A stretch of DNA of 64,000 nt from CALJFL01 sp964590005 (GCA_964590005.1 CAZPVJ010000002.1:42561-106560); one strand, 5' to 3'. Numbered from the stretch's first letter, positions 42,212-51,136 are shown. A program made the numbers and translations. Notes: generated from the letters alone by a model not told the origin.

Positions 42212-42978
42212 CGGTAAGAGTTCTGCGGGGGCATGGCCCGATAGTCTCTGAATTACGATCGATCTTGGAGTCGCTTGAGGCGCCCCTTGAGTGGCTGCAC
42301 CAGTACGGAACAGTCCTTAAAAGCGACGGTCGCGACGTTGTGGGAATTGTCGAGATCGCAGGGCGCTCGTGCTACATAAAATTTTTTTTCGCGCGATCGA
42401 GCTTGCAGGAAATCGGTTTTGCTCTTGGGCGGGGCCGCGCGCAGCGGGCCTTTGACGCGGGCGAAACACTCGCCGCTCACGGCGTTCATGTGGCGGAGCC
42501 ATTGGCCTGTCTGCGCCTGCCACGATCCATGGTGTTGGTCACCACCGCGGTCGATGGCTATGACATGAAAGCCCTGTGGCAGTCGGAATCATCCAGCGTG
42601 GAATGGCCAGCGCTTATTGGGCGCTCTGCGGAGACCATTGCCTGTCTGCACAATGGAGGCTTTGTGCATGGGGATTGCAAGTGGAGCAATCTAATGTGGA
42701 ACGGTCATGACGTGACTTTGGTGGATCTTGACAATGTACGCCGCTCCTCACGGGGCGACCAACGCGCTCGTGACCTCGCGCGTTTCGTACTCAATGCTGA
42801 AGAGCTGAACCTGGATGCCGGGCTTCTTGTCATTTTTCTACAGGTTTATGCTGAAAACACCGGTGTAGCAAAAGAGGCCGTGATAGAGTTGCTCGCACCG
42901 CAACTGACCCGGTTGCGGCGACGACATGAACGTAAATATGGCCGCCGGGGAGTGCGCTTGCTTGAGGACTTACAGTAA
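42208..42978 (+). CDS. Lipopolysaccharide kinase family protein (WapQ-like position)
   Basis: 256 residues, kinase-like. The catalytic loop GGFVHGDCKWSNLMW (about 150-164) and the metal Asp in VTLVDLDNVRR (about 169) are intact. The gene at this place in Pseudomonas (after waaP) is a second LPS core kinase, so phosphorylation of another core sugar is likely. Its stop TAA shares its last A with the ATG of the following hydrolase gene, so the operon continues. Confidence 0.82.
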   Translation: MTVRVLRGHGPIVSELRSILESLEAPLEWLHQYGTVLKSDGRDVVGIVEIAGRSCYIKFFFARSSLQEIGFALGRGRAQRAFDAGETLAAHGVHVAEPLACLRLPRSMVLVTTAVDGYDMKALWQSESSSVEWPALIGRSAETIACLHNGGFVHGDCKWSNLMWNGHDVTLVDLDNVRRSSRGDQRARDLARFVLNAEELNLDAGLLVIFLQVYAENTGVAKEAVIELLAPQLTRLRRRHERKYGRRGVRLLEDLQ

Positions 42979-43835
42979 TGAATGAAGCGGTTGGGGAAGC
43001 AGCCACACCGGCAGCATTGAGCGAGGACGAGCGCCTGCCCGGTGGAGTTTATTATCGCCATTGGCGAGTAGAGGAACCTGCCCGGGCCGTCATCCTGCTG
43101 GTTCACGGACTCGGAGAGCACAGTGGACGTTATTGTGGCTTCGCTGACTTTTTCACAGGCCAGGGAGTTGCTGTGATCGCACCAGATCACCTCGGGCACG
43201 GGGAGTCGCCGGGGCGTCGTGCTCATATTGGCTCTTTCGCAGAGTTCATAGCTCCCCTGGACGCCCTGCGCGAGGCCATTGACCAATGGTACCCGGAAGC
43301 ACCCAGGTTTCTGGTTGGTCACAGCATGGGAGGCCTGATTGCTGCGCGCTATTTACTCGACCGGCAGGATTGGTTTGACGGGGCTGCGCTGTCAGCAGCT
43401 GCCCTGGAGACAGCTAGCCCCCCTTCAAAAACGACTTTATTGATCATCCGCCTGCTCGCAGCGATCTGGCCCAGCCTTGGGGTTATGCAACTCGATCCCG
43501 CTGAGGTCAGTCGCGACCCCGCCGTTGTGCGGGACTATATCGAAGATCCATTAGTCCATAACGGGAAGATTAGCGCAGGCCTGGCCCATGCGCTTTTCAA
43601 AACCATGGCGGAGGTCGAGGCGGGCCGGGCATCGATAAAACTGCCCCTGCTGATCATGCATGGCGAAGCTGATGCGATGACGACACCGGCGGGCTCCGAG
43701 GCCTTTTACCAGGGGGTGTCCTCCAGCGACAAGCAGTTACGAATTTACCCGGAGCTCTATCATGAGATATTCAATGAGCCAGAGCGTCTGCAGGTACTGT
43801 CAGAGCTGCGTGACTGGCTTTACCAGCGGGCCTGA
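42978..43835 (+). CDS. Alpha/beta hydrolase, monoacylglycerol lipase-like
   Basis: 285 residues. VHGLGEHSGRY (about 42-52) supplies the oxyanion loop, VGHSMGGLIAARY (about 114-126) the serine nucleophile, and LIMHGEADAMT near 223 and LYHEIFNEPER near 256 the Asp and His. The HGLGEHSGRY/GHSMGG pair is the monoglyceride-lipase/lysophospholipase (Hydrolase_4) pattern. No signal peptide is visible, so it is cytoplasmic. Being the last gene of an LPS core operon, with a one-base overlap, is unusual; lipid turnover or acyl trimming linked to LPS synthesis is inference. Confidence 0.85.
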   Translation: MNEAVGEAATPAALSEDERLPGGVYYRHWRVEEPARAVILLVHGLGEHSGRYCGFADFFTGQGVAVIAPDHLGHGESPGRRAHIGSFAEFIAPLDALREAIDQWYPEAPRFLVGHSMGGLIAARYLLDRQDWFDGAALSAAALETASPPSKTTLLIIRLLAAIWPSLGVMQLDPAEVSRDPAVVRDYIEDPLVHNGKISAGLAHALFKTMAEVEAGRASIKLPLLIMHGEADAMTTPAGSEAFYQGVSSSDKQLRIYPELYHEIFNEPERLQVLSELRDWLYQRA

Positions 43836-44609
43836 TCAGGTGGTTGCAGCTGCCAGGTAGCGGCGGGATTTAAGATACACCCGAACAGCCTTTTCCCACT
43901 CCTTTAATACCGGTCGCCGCTCCGGGTAGCGACAGGGGTAGCGTTTAGCTTCTACGCCTTCAAGCAATGCCAGCCAGTTGCTGTCTGGCTCATACCCCAG
44001 TCGCAGTACATCCTCCGCCAGCCCGGGGTGGCGAGCCAGTTGCTCCGCGATCCTGGGCAGGTGTGCACGCCACTTCTCCAGGCTTTGCTGATCCACTCCA
44101 CGTGCGCCATGCATCGCGCGCTCGGATTGTTCCGAGGGGTTGGCATGGTTGCTGTATTCGCTGAAGTGGTGGCGCCGTCGCAGAAACGGAAAGCAGCCCG
44201 CGATGACGTCCTGCACCTGGTCGGCATCGGCCACCAGATCCTCGTAGCGCAGTGACAGGAAACGTGGCTCCTGGCTGTAGCGCGTTGCAGCCTGGTCGCA
44301 CTCCTTCCAGACCCGATAATTACAGAAGTACTGATCCGGATTTTCCCGGTGCTTGCTGGTAATTACAGCGCGCGGATCACGTCCCATATAGATGATATGC
44401 AGGTTCTCGTCGCGCGGAAAAATGTGGTGAATCTGTTTTATGTCGTTCGGCTGCTTGGTGATATACAGCTCACCCTCGCTGATATCTGGTGGGTTGAAGA
44501 TACTGGATTCATGCTCGCAAAAGCCGCTGCTAGCGAAGCAGGTGGTGACCAATTCCATCAGCAGCGTGGTACCGCTGCGTGGACACCCCACGATGTGTAA
44601 GCGTTTCAT
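43836..44609 (-). CDS. Sulfotransferase family protein
   Basis: 257 residues. HIVGCPRSGTTLLMEL at about 5-20 is the 5'-phosphosulfate loop for PAPS, and IIYMGRDPRAVITSKH near 92-107 contains the Arg/Ser that binds the 3'-phosphate. RYEDLVADAD near 141 is also typical. It would transfer sulfate to a glycan or other acceptor; the acceptor is unknown. Its ATG overlaps the stop of the kinase-like gene (ATGA), so the two are co-translated, and its stop abuts the stop of the hydrolase gene. Confidence 0.85.
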   Translation of the reverse strand: MKRLHIVGCPRSGTTLLMELVTTCFASSGFCEHESSIFNPPDISEGELYITKQPNDIKQIHHIFPRDENLHIIYMGRDPRAVITSKHRENPDQYFCNYRVWKECDQAATRYSQEPRFLSLRYEDLVADADQVQDVIAGCFPFLRRRHHFSEYSNHANPSEQSERAMHGARGVDQQSLEKWRAHLPRIAEQLARHPGLAEDVLRLGYEPDSNWLALLEGVEAKRYPCRYPERRPVLKEWEKAVRVYLKSRRYLAAATT

Positions 44610-45247
44610 GCCTTACCCTTCGCCGCCAGTCGTCGCTGCGCCCACTGGTAAGCTTCCACTGCCAGCAAGCGTGCCTCCAGCTCAGATAAATCACGCATTT
44701 GCCGGTGCCAGTTGCGAAAGAACCGCCAGCGATCGGTGCGGCTGAGTTCGGTCGCGGTCAGCATGTTGAGTTGCATCAGGTTCTTCAGAATCAGTTTCCC
44801 TGCTGCCGGTACCTGCCTGCGATTGCGTTCATTGTCGATCAGGGTGAACCTGAATCGTCCCTGGCGCAGGTCCGCCAGCACATTGCTGGTTCTCAGGTCA
44901 CCGTGCGTAAAACCGGTGGCATGCATCCGGCCTATGAAAATGCCGAGCTCCGTTACCAGTTGACGGCGCAGCGCGAGCTGTGGACCCGTCCGCTCGGTGA
45001 GCGTGTGGCGCAACCAGTCAGTGACGCCCTGGCCGCTGGCGGCAGCGGTGAACAGGTACTCCAGGCCATTGGGCAGCTTGCCCCAGGCCAGGTTTGCGGG
45101 GGCGTCAAAACCCGCTCGCGTTAACGCCTCGGAATTTAGTCGAGCGCGGGTTGCCCGGCTTCCGCGGACTCTCGCCTTGAGTCTCTCCGCCGGACTCCGG
45201 TTCAGGAATTCCTTGAAGAAAATAGCCAACTCAGGATGGGTTGCCAC
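44606..45247 (-). CDS. Lipopolysaccharide kinase-like protein, start unclear
   Basis: 213 residues from GTG at 45247. The kinase-type catalytic loop THGDLRTSNVL is near 121 and the metal site FTLIDNERNRR near 138. The frame stays open upstream to 45388 and reads like protein (DKQFQEWAIALADERLPEGW), but holds no ATG, GTG or TTG. A strong GGGAGG at 45371-45366 lies four bases before an ATC. A non-standard start, or a frameshift from the out-of-frame ATG at 45387, would explain this. It is coupled to the downstream sulfotransferase. Confidence 0.72.
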   Translation of the reverse strand: MATHPELAIFFKEFLNRSPAERLKARVRGSRATRARLNSEALTRAGFDAPANLAWGKLPNGLEYLFTAAASGQGVTDWLRHTLTERTGPQLALRRQLVTELGIFIGRMHATGFTHGDLRTSNVLADLRQGRFRFTLIDNERNRRQVPAAGKLILKNLMQLNMLTATELSRTDRWRFFRNWHRQMRDLSELEARLLAVEAYQWAQRRLAAKGKA

Positions 45248-45452
45248 CCGCGCGAAGCCTGAACTGCTGACGATTTGCCAGCCCTCGGGCAGGCGTTCGT
45301 CGGCGAGCGCTATGGCCCATTCCTGGAACTGCTTATCGCTGATTGCTGGCGAGCTGACGATCCTGCCTCCCGGGTTATTTCGGTCATGTTATTCTACGCT
45401 GCGGGGCACATGCCGTCTGCAATTTAAGCCTGCTGGGCAGGGGAGAGCAAAA

Positions 45453-46070
45453 ATGGGGTTGGCCAGTAATGGCGCCGCGAGATTTCGTGCCTGGCATCGC
45501 ACCCTGCGGGAACGCCACCTGCGCCCTTATGTCTTTATCCACATAAACAAGACCGGTGGCAGCAGTGTAGAGCGAGCACTGGGTATTCGCCTGGATCACA
45601 GCACGGCCGCCGAAAAGTTTGAACAGCTTGGGTCGGCCGCCTGGTCGCGCAAATACGTTTTCACCTTTGTTCGTAACCCCTGGGATAAAGTGGTCAGCCA
45701 TTACCACTACCGGGTGAAAACCAACCAGACGGGGCTTGCCGAGAAGCCCTTACCGTTCGAGGAATGGTTGCAGAAGGTATACGTAGAACGGGATCACCGC
45801 TACTACGATAAACCCAGGATGTTTATGCCCCAACGCCAGTGGCTGATCGCAGAGAGTGGTGAGCTCCTGGTTGATTATGTTGGTCGGTTCGAGCGCCTTG
45901 AGGACGACTTTGGTCATGTTTGCAATGAACTCGGCCTGCAGGCCAGGCTGGGTCACGCCAAGCCCTCTTCCAGAGGTACTTATCACCAGTATTACAGTGA
46001 TGAGGGACGTGCCATTGTGGAGGAACACTTTGCCGAAGATCTCGACGCGTTTGGGTATACCTTCAGTTAG
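45453..46070 (+). CDS. Sulfotransferase family 2 protein
   Basis: 205 residues from the ATG at 45453, with GGGGAGAG upstream; the frame is open much earlier but that part is antisense to the kinase-like gene. VFIHINKTGGSSVERAL (about 28-44) is the PAPS 5'-phosphosulfate loop and FVRNPWDKVVSHYHYR (about 72-87) the 3'-phosphate site. This type (Sulfotransfer_2) acts on carbohydrates in characterised members. It is divergent from the kinase-like gene. No signal peptide, so a cytoplasmic acceptor such as a lipid-linked glycan or LPS core is expected. Confidence 0.86.
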   Translation: MGLASNGAARFRAWHRTLRERHLRPYVFIHINKTGGSSVERALGIRLDHSTAAEKFEQLGSAAWSRKYVFTFVRNPWDKVVSHYHYRVKTNQTGLAEKPLPFEEWLQKVYVERDHRYYDKPRMFMPQRQWLIAESGELLVDYVGRFERLEDDFGHVCNELGLQARLGHAKPSSRGTYHQYYSDEGRAIVEEHFAEDLDAFGYTFS

Positions 46071-46492
46071 CAGGAGCCCTGGCTAACGGGCTTATCTGAC
46101 ACCCCTCGGGGTTGCAGCCGCGGCAGAATGCACGACGTTGTTGAATAGCGGGGAATCCCGGCTGTCCTTGCGAAAAACGTGGAGAATGGTCTTGGTCTCA
46201 GGCCATTACTTGTGGTGCGATTGCCTGCACGAGACGAACCTTGTGTGGCATAATTCCCGCCGGTCGAAGTTCCAGCAAGGGAAAATGAATTGTGTCGCGG
46301 CGTGATCGTTGAGGCATTGATGAATTCACTCGGTTCGGGCTGTTGTTAACATGAGGCAAGTCGGTTAGCAGGCCGAGTCCCGTGATATCCCCCTGAAAAT
46401 CGCTTTAGCCGCGCGAAAACGTGGCGCCTCGATACCAAATATTGGCGCTGGCCGCATAAAGCCTGAAGGCAAGCAACCCCCGGGGAAAGGAT
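46071..46492. other. 422-base intergenic region before the O-antigen ligase-like gene
   Basis: No convincing gene. A possible extended -10 promoter, TGG-CATAAT (CATAAT at 46249-46254), would leave a leader of about 230 bases before the TTG start at 46493. A 39-codon frame at 46186-46305 lacks a spaced ribosome site and is not called. I see no known riboswitch, tRNA or terminator. Confidence 0.55.
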
Positions 46493-47722
46493 TTGAGTCC
46501 AGATACGTCATCAGCCACTGTACAGTCGCCCGACCGGCTGGTGAAACTGTGCGCCGCCATGCTCGCGCTGGCTGCCGCCCTGCCATCATTCCTGGGTAGC
46601 GACTTCTCCTTTAAGCCAATTTTCTATGGTCTGGTATTGTTACCCGCCCTGCTGATGCTGGTGACGCGGCAACTCAAACCTGAGCGGATTTTGCGGCAGT
46701 GCCCCACTATTGCGTTGTTGGCTATTCCCCTGATGTACTGGTCTCTGACTAACGCCTGGTCTGAACAGCCCGATAATGTTTACGCCTTTCTCAGGCGGTC
46801 GCTGACCCTTTTTGTGTTTCTGCTGGTGGTCGCCAATTTGGTGATTGGCTTGGGCAATGGGCTGATCCGATACCTGGATGGCGCATTGGTCCTGGTTGGC
46901 TTGGGTGCAGCCATTCACCTGCTCAGCCTGCCATTCATGGAGCCAAAGGGGCCGATGTGGCGCCTCGGTGATGGCACAATATTCAGCCGCTCCCTCCACG
47001 CCTCCCACTACTTCGGGTTTTTTGCCGTCTACGGGCTGGCGCGCTTTTACCAGGCTGGCGAACTGCGCGAGCGCCTGCTTGCTATAGTGCCTGCCAGTTT
47101 GTGCCTGGTTTTCGTCCTGCTCACCGAATCGCGAGGCACCCTGATCAGCTTCGTCCTGGTGGCTTTGATGATATCCGGACTTTGGCACCGCCGTTATGCC
47201 CATGTCGCAGTCTTGCTAATCCTGACGGCGATCGGTGCCTACCTTATCCAGGATGTGCTGCTGGAAAGGGGTATGAGCTTTCGGCTGGAGATATGGACGG
47301 GCACCTGGGAGATCATCCGCACCAACTTCTGGGGCGGCATCGGGCTGGGGACTCCTCTGGGGGTAGAATACGGCGATAAATTTGTTGCTCCCCATGCCCA
47401 CAACCTGCTCCTGGATCTGCAGGCCCGGGCTGGTTTTATCGGCATGTTGCTGTTCTTACCCATTGTGGGCTTCGTGGTTTGGCGTGCCTGGTACGCGACC
47501 CCGTCTGAGCAGGCGTTTGTTGCCACCCTGGTATTTTTTCTGCTGTGTGTCATGACCGACGTGCACAAACCCATTAACTCGCCCTCTGCGGTCTATGTAG
47601 TGTTCTGGCTGCCGCTGGCAGCCTTGCTTGCGCTGAGATCGGTTGGCATCACGGAACCGGGCGAGGGCGAGGTTATTGACCTATCAGTGAACGGGGCATT
47701 GCCTGGGGGCAGCACTTCATGA
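46493..47722 (+). CDS. O-antigen ligase/polymerase-like membrane protein (Wzy_C)
   Basis: 409 residues with about 10-12 helices. The periplasmic-loop pattern LTESRGTLISFVLV (about 203-216) and WEIIRTNFWGGIGLGTP followed by PHAHNLLLDLQARAGFIG (about 302-319) are typical of Wzy_C/WaaL proteins that join or polymerise surface polysaccharide. Ligase versus polymerase cannot be told from sequence. The start is TTG at 46493 with GGGGAAAGG directly upstream. It overlaps rmlD (ATGA at 47719), so rhamnose synthesis is coupled to it. Confidence 0.85.
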   Translation: MSPDTSSATVQSPDRLVKLCAAMLALAAALPSFLGSDFSFKPIFYGLVLLPALLMLVTRQLKPERILRQCPTIALLAIPLMYWSLTNAWSEQPDNVYAFLRRSLTLFVFLLVVANLVIGLGNGLIRYLDGALVLVGLGAAIHLLSLPFMEPKGPMWRLGDGTIFSRSLHASHYFGFFAVYGLARFYQAGELRERLLAIVPASLCLVFVLLTESRGTLISFVLVALMISGLWHRRYAHVAVLLILTAIGAYLIQDVLLERGMSFRLEIWTGTWEIIRTNFWGGIGLGTPLGVEYGDKFVAPHAHNLLLDLQARAGFIGMLLFLPIVGFVVWRAWYATPSEQAFVATLVFFLLCVMTDVHKPINSPSAVYVVFWLPLAALLALRSVGITEPGEGEVIDLSVNGALPGGSTS

Positions 47723-48600
47723 CGGAAACGATTCTAGTCACCGGTGCTGGCGGCCAGCTAGGACAAGAATTACAGGCTACGGCCCCTGCCGATATCGAGC
47801 TGGTGGCGCTGGAGCGTGCCGAGCTGGATATTACCGATCCCGCGTCTCAGTTAGCGGCGCTGGAGCGGGTTCAACCCGCGGCGGTAATCAATGCGGCAGC
47901 CTATACGGCTGTCGATCTAGCCGAGACCGAGATCGAGGCTGCTGCGCAGGCAAATGCGGTTGGTCCCACTCACCTTGCGGAATTGTGCGCCAAGCGTGGC
48001 ATCCGCCTGCTGCATATTTCCACGGATTTCGTATTCAGCGGCACCAACAGTGAGCCTTATCAGCCCTCCGATGGCACTGGGCCCTTGGGTGAGTACGGCC
48101 GTAGCAAACTGGCCGGGGAGGAAGGGGTGCGCTCTGCCTGCCCATCTGCCCTCATTCTCAGGACCGGCTGGGTATACTCACGGTTTGGTAGCAACTTTGT
48201 TAAAACCATGCTCAGGCTCATGGCCGAGCGCGATCAACTGGGTGTGGTGGTCGACCAGGTGGGCACACCGACCTGGGCTAAGGGCCTGGCCCGTGCCGCC
48301 TGGGCGGGAGTGCAGCGAGAAAAGCTGCACGGGCTATACCATTGGAGTGATGCGGGTGTTTGCAGCTGGTACGATTTCGCGGTGGCGATACAGGAAGAGG
48401 CCCTGGTAGTCGGATTGCTGCAGCGCGAGATACCCATCGCCCCCATACCCGCCAGTGCCTACCCAACCCCGGCAGCTCGACCCGCTTACAGCGTTCTCGA
48501 TAAGTCCGCGAGCTGTCGAGACCTGGACTTAACATTGACCCACTGGCGCCAACAGTTGCGCGCCATGTTGGCTGAACTCAAGGAAAACGAAGATGGCTGA
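47719..48600 (+). CDS. rfbD: dTDP-4-dehydrorhamnose reductase
   Basis: 293 residues, NAD(P)-binding extended SDR. VTGAGGQLGQEL (about 6-17) is the Rossmann loop, STDFVFSG (about 101) and YGRSKLAGEE (about 125) hold the Thr and the YxxxK pair. It performs the last step of dTDP-L-rhamnose synthesis. It overlaps the preceding gene by four bases and rfbB by eight bases. Confidence 0.95.
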   Translation: MTETILVTGAGGQLGQELQATAPADIELVALERAELDITDPASQLAALERVQPAAVINAAAYTAVDLAETEIEAAAQANAVGPTHLAELCAKRGIRLLHISTDFVFSGTNSEPYQPSDGTGPLGEYGRSKLAGEEGVRSACPSALILRTGWVYSRFGSNFVKTMLRLMAERDQLGVVVDQVGTPTWAKGLARAAWAGVQREKLHGLYHWSDAGVCSWYDFAVAIQEEALVVGLLQREIPIAPIPASAYPTPAARPAYSVLDKSASCRDLDLTLTHWRQQLRAMLAELKENEDG

Positions 48601-49660
48601 CGCTCTTCTGGTTACCGGTGCCGCGGGTTTCATTGGTGCCAATTTCGTCCATTACTGGATCGCACATCATCCCGGTGACCGAGTGGTTGCTTATGATGCA
48701 CTGACCTACGCAGGTAACGAAGCTAACCTCGCGCCACTCCGGGAAAACCCGAACTTTCACTTTGTGCGGGCCGATATCTGTGACTATGAGCAGGTGCTCT
48801 CAACCTTGCGCGAGCACGACATCAACACCATTGTGCATTTTGCTGCCGAAAGCCACGTGGACCGTTCCATTACCGGCCCCGATGCATTCATCGAAACCAA
48901 TGTGGTCGGCACCCACACCCTGCTCAAAGCTGCGCGCGAAATCTGGCTTGGAGAAGAACCTCGCCGGCATCGATTCCACCACGTCTCCACCGATGAGGTA
49001 TACGGCTCGCTCGAGATAGATGATCCCGGCTTCTACGAGGACCAGAAATACGAGCCGAACTCTCCTTACTCGGCCAGCAAGGCGGCCTCAGACCACCTGG
49101 TGAGAGCTTACCACCACACTTACGGCCTGCAGGTGACCACCAGTAACTGTTCCAACAACTATGGTCCCTATCATTTCCCGGAGAAGCTGGTTCCCCTGTG
49201 CATCACCAATATTCTGCGCGGTCTGCCGCTACCGGTGTACGGTGACGGTAGCAACATTCGGGACTGGCTGTATGTGGAGGATCACTGCCGTGGCATCGAG
49301 CTGGTGATTGAGAAGGGCGTGGTCGGCGAGACCTACAATATTGGTGGCAACAACGAATGGAATAACCTGGATATTGTCCACCTGCTCTGCGATCGCCTGG
49401 ACGCGCGCTTTGCCGCAGATCCTGCGCTCGCTGAACATTATCCCGACGCACCGCAGGCTTCCGGGCGAAAAGCGCGAGAGCTTATCAACTTCGTTGAAGA
49501 CCGGGCGGGGCATGACTGGCGTTACGCAATTGATGCCAGCAGGATCAGCAAGGAGCTGGGCTACGACCCCCGTGAAAGCTTCGAGACCGGGATCGAGCGG
49601 ACCCTGGACTGGTTTCTGGCTAACGAGGACTGGTGGCGCCCGTTACTGGTGCGCGACTGA
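48593..49660 (+). CDS. rfbB: dTDP-glucose 4,6-dehydratase
   Basis: 355 residues. VTGAAGFIGANFV (about 6-18), STDEVYGSL (about 132) and YSASKAASDHLVRAY (about 158) are the cofactor loop and active-site elements of RmlB. It converts dTDP-glucose to the 4-keto-6-deoxy intermediate. The stop is four bases from the rfbC stop on the other strand, so the rhamnose genes form two convergent operons. Confidence 0.96.
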   Translation: MADALLVTGAAGFIGANFVHYWIAHHPGDRVVAYDALTYAGNEANLAPLRENPNFHFVRADICDYEQVLSTLREHDINTIVHFAAESHVDRSITGPDAFIETNVVGTHTLLKAAREIWLGEEPRRHRFHHVSTDEVYGSLEIDDPGFYEDQKYEPNSPYSASKAASDHLVRAYHHTYGLQVTTSNCSNNYGPYHFPEKLVPLCITNILRGLPLPVYGDGSNIRDWLYVEDHCRGIELVIEKGVVGETYNIGGNNEWNNLDIVHLLCDRLDARFAADPALAEHYPDAPQASGRKARELINFVEDRAGHDWRYAIDASRISKELGYDPRESFETGIERTLDWFLANEDWWRPLLVRD

Positions 49661-49664
49661 GCTA

Positions 49665-50213
49665 CTAGTCAAACAGGGGTATCTGATCCCAGGCCAGCCC
49701 CTCGGTGTCCTTTGCTGAGAGATTGGGCGCTTTGTTCCCCAGTAGCGGCCACTCTATGCCGACGGTGGGATCATCCCAGGCCAGGCTGACCTCGCTTTCG
49801 GGGTGGTAGAGTTCTGTGCACTTGTACTGGAAATCCGCAAAGTCAGAAGTGACATAAAACCCATGGGCAAACCCGGGTGGAATCCACAACATTCGGTGTT
49901 CCACCGCGTCCAGCGTCACGCCATACCATTGGCCAAGGGTGGGAGACGAGCGACGTAAATCCACTACCACATCGAACACGCTGCCCGATGTGACCCGGAC
50001 CAGCTTGCCCTGGGTGTGTTCGGTCTGGTAGTGCATGCCACGCAGTATGCCGCCGGCGGAGCGGCTGTGATTGTCCTGGACAAAGCGGAGGTCGAAGCCG
50101 GCATCGCGAAAGGTGCTGGCATTCCAGCTCTCCAGGAAAAAGCCCCGTTCGTCGCCGAACACCCGAGGCTGCAGCAGGAATACGTCGGCCAGCGGGGTCT
50201 CTTCGAAGTTCAT
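49665..50213 (-). CDS. rfbC: dTDP-4-dehydrorhamnose 3,5-epimerase
   Basis: 182 residues, cupin-type epimerase. FFLESWNASTF (about 26), VQDNHSRSAGGILRGMHYQ (about 45-63, with the catalytic His) and WIPPGFAHGFYV (about 110) are diagnostic. It is translated from an ATGA overlap with rfbA. Confidence 0.96.
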   Translation of the reverse strand: MNFEETPLADVFLLQPRVFGDERGFFLESWNASTFRDAGFDLRFVQDNHSRSAGGILRGMHYQTEHTQGKLVRVTSGSVFDVVVDLRRSSPTLGQWYGVTLDAVEHRMLWIPPGFAHGFYVTSDFADFQYKCTELYHPESEVSLAWDDPTVGIEWPLLGNKAPNLSAKDTEGLAWDQIPLFD

Positions 50214-51109
50214 TCGAAGACCACGCCATCATCGTTGAGCAGGCCTTGCAGGTATAAACCGTAGCCGCTCTTTTCCAGCGGCGCTGCCAGCGCCAGCAAC
50301 TGCTCTGCGCTGATGTAACCCATTCGGTAGGCAACTTCTTCTGGGCAGGCGATTTTGAGTCCCTGTCGCTCCTCTACCACGCGGATAAAGTTGGCAGCGT
50401 CGAGCAGGGAGTTGTGGGTACCGGTGTCCAGCCAGGCGGTGCCGCGGCTCATTACCTCTACCTGCAGGTCACCCCGGTCGAGGTAGACTTTATTGACGTC
50501 AGTAATTTCCAGTTCGCCGCGGTGAGAGGGCTTGATGTTTTTGGCAATATCGACCACGTCGTTGTCATAGAAATAGAGGCCGGTGACAGCGTAGTGCGAG
50601 CGTGGGTTGGCCGGTTTTTCCTCGATATCTTCAGCGACACCGGCGCTGTTAAAGGAAACCACGCCGTAGCGCTCGGGGTCCTGCACGTAATAGGCAAAAA
50701 CTGAAGCTCCCTTGGTTCTGCTCGCTGCGCTGGCCAGTTTCTGGCTGAAGCCGCCACCGTAGAATATGTTGTCGCCCAGTACCAGGGCTGCCGGGTCGTT
50801 GCCGATGAAATCCTCTCCGAGGATAAATGCCTGGGCCAAACCATCCGGGCTCGGTTGTTCCTTGTACTGGATATTGATGCCCCACTGGCCGCCATCGCCC
50901 AGAAGTTCGGCAAAGGCTGCCTGGTCCCGGGGCGTGGTAATGACCAGGATGTCCTGGATGCCGGCCAGCATCAACGTGGCCAATGGGTAGTACACCATAG
51001 GTTTGTCATAGACGGGCATCAGCTGCTTGCTGACGGTACTGGTGAGGGGGTGTAAGCGTGTGCCGGAGCCGCCTGCCAGGATAATGCCCTTGTAATTACT
51101 CGCCGCCAT
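50210..51109 (-). CDS. rfbA: Glucose-1-phosphate thymidylyltransferase
   Basis: 299 residues from the ATG at 51109 (AGGAA upstream); the frame is open to 51292 through the promoter region, which is not coding. GIILAGGSGTRLHPLT (about 8-23) is the nucleotidyltransferase loop, followed by SKQLMPVYDKPMVYYPL. It makes dTDP-glucose from glucose-1-phosphate, the first rhamnose step. A perfect TATAAT and an overlapping dyad lie upstream. Confidence 0.96.
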   Translation of the reverse strand: MAASNYKGIILAGGSGTRLHPLTSTVSKQLMPVYDKPMVYYPLATLMLAGIQDILVITTPRDQAAFAELLGDGGQWGINIQYKEQPSPDGLAQAFILGEDFIGNDPAALVLGDNIFYGGGFSQKLASAASRTKGASVFAYYVQDPERYGVVSFNSAGVAEDIEEKPANPRSHYAVTGLYFYDNDVVDIAKNIKPSHRGELEITDVNKVYLDRGDLQVEVMSRGTAWLDTGTHNSLLDAANFIRVVEERQGLKIACPEEVAYRMGYISAEQLLALAAPLEKSGYGLYLQGLLNDDGVVFE

Positions 51110-51136
51110 CGGAGGTTCCTTTGAAGTGCGGGCCGA

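Noticed and set aside
46186..46305. A 39-codon plus-strand frame in the 46 kb intergenic region
   Set aside because: GGAG is only one base from its ATG, the peptide has no recognisable feature, and codon choice is unlike the neighbours.
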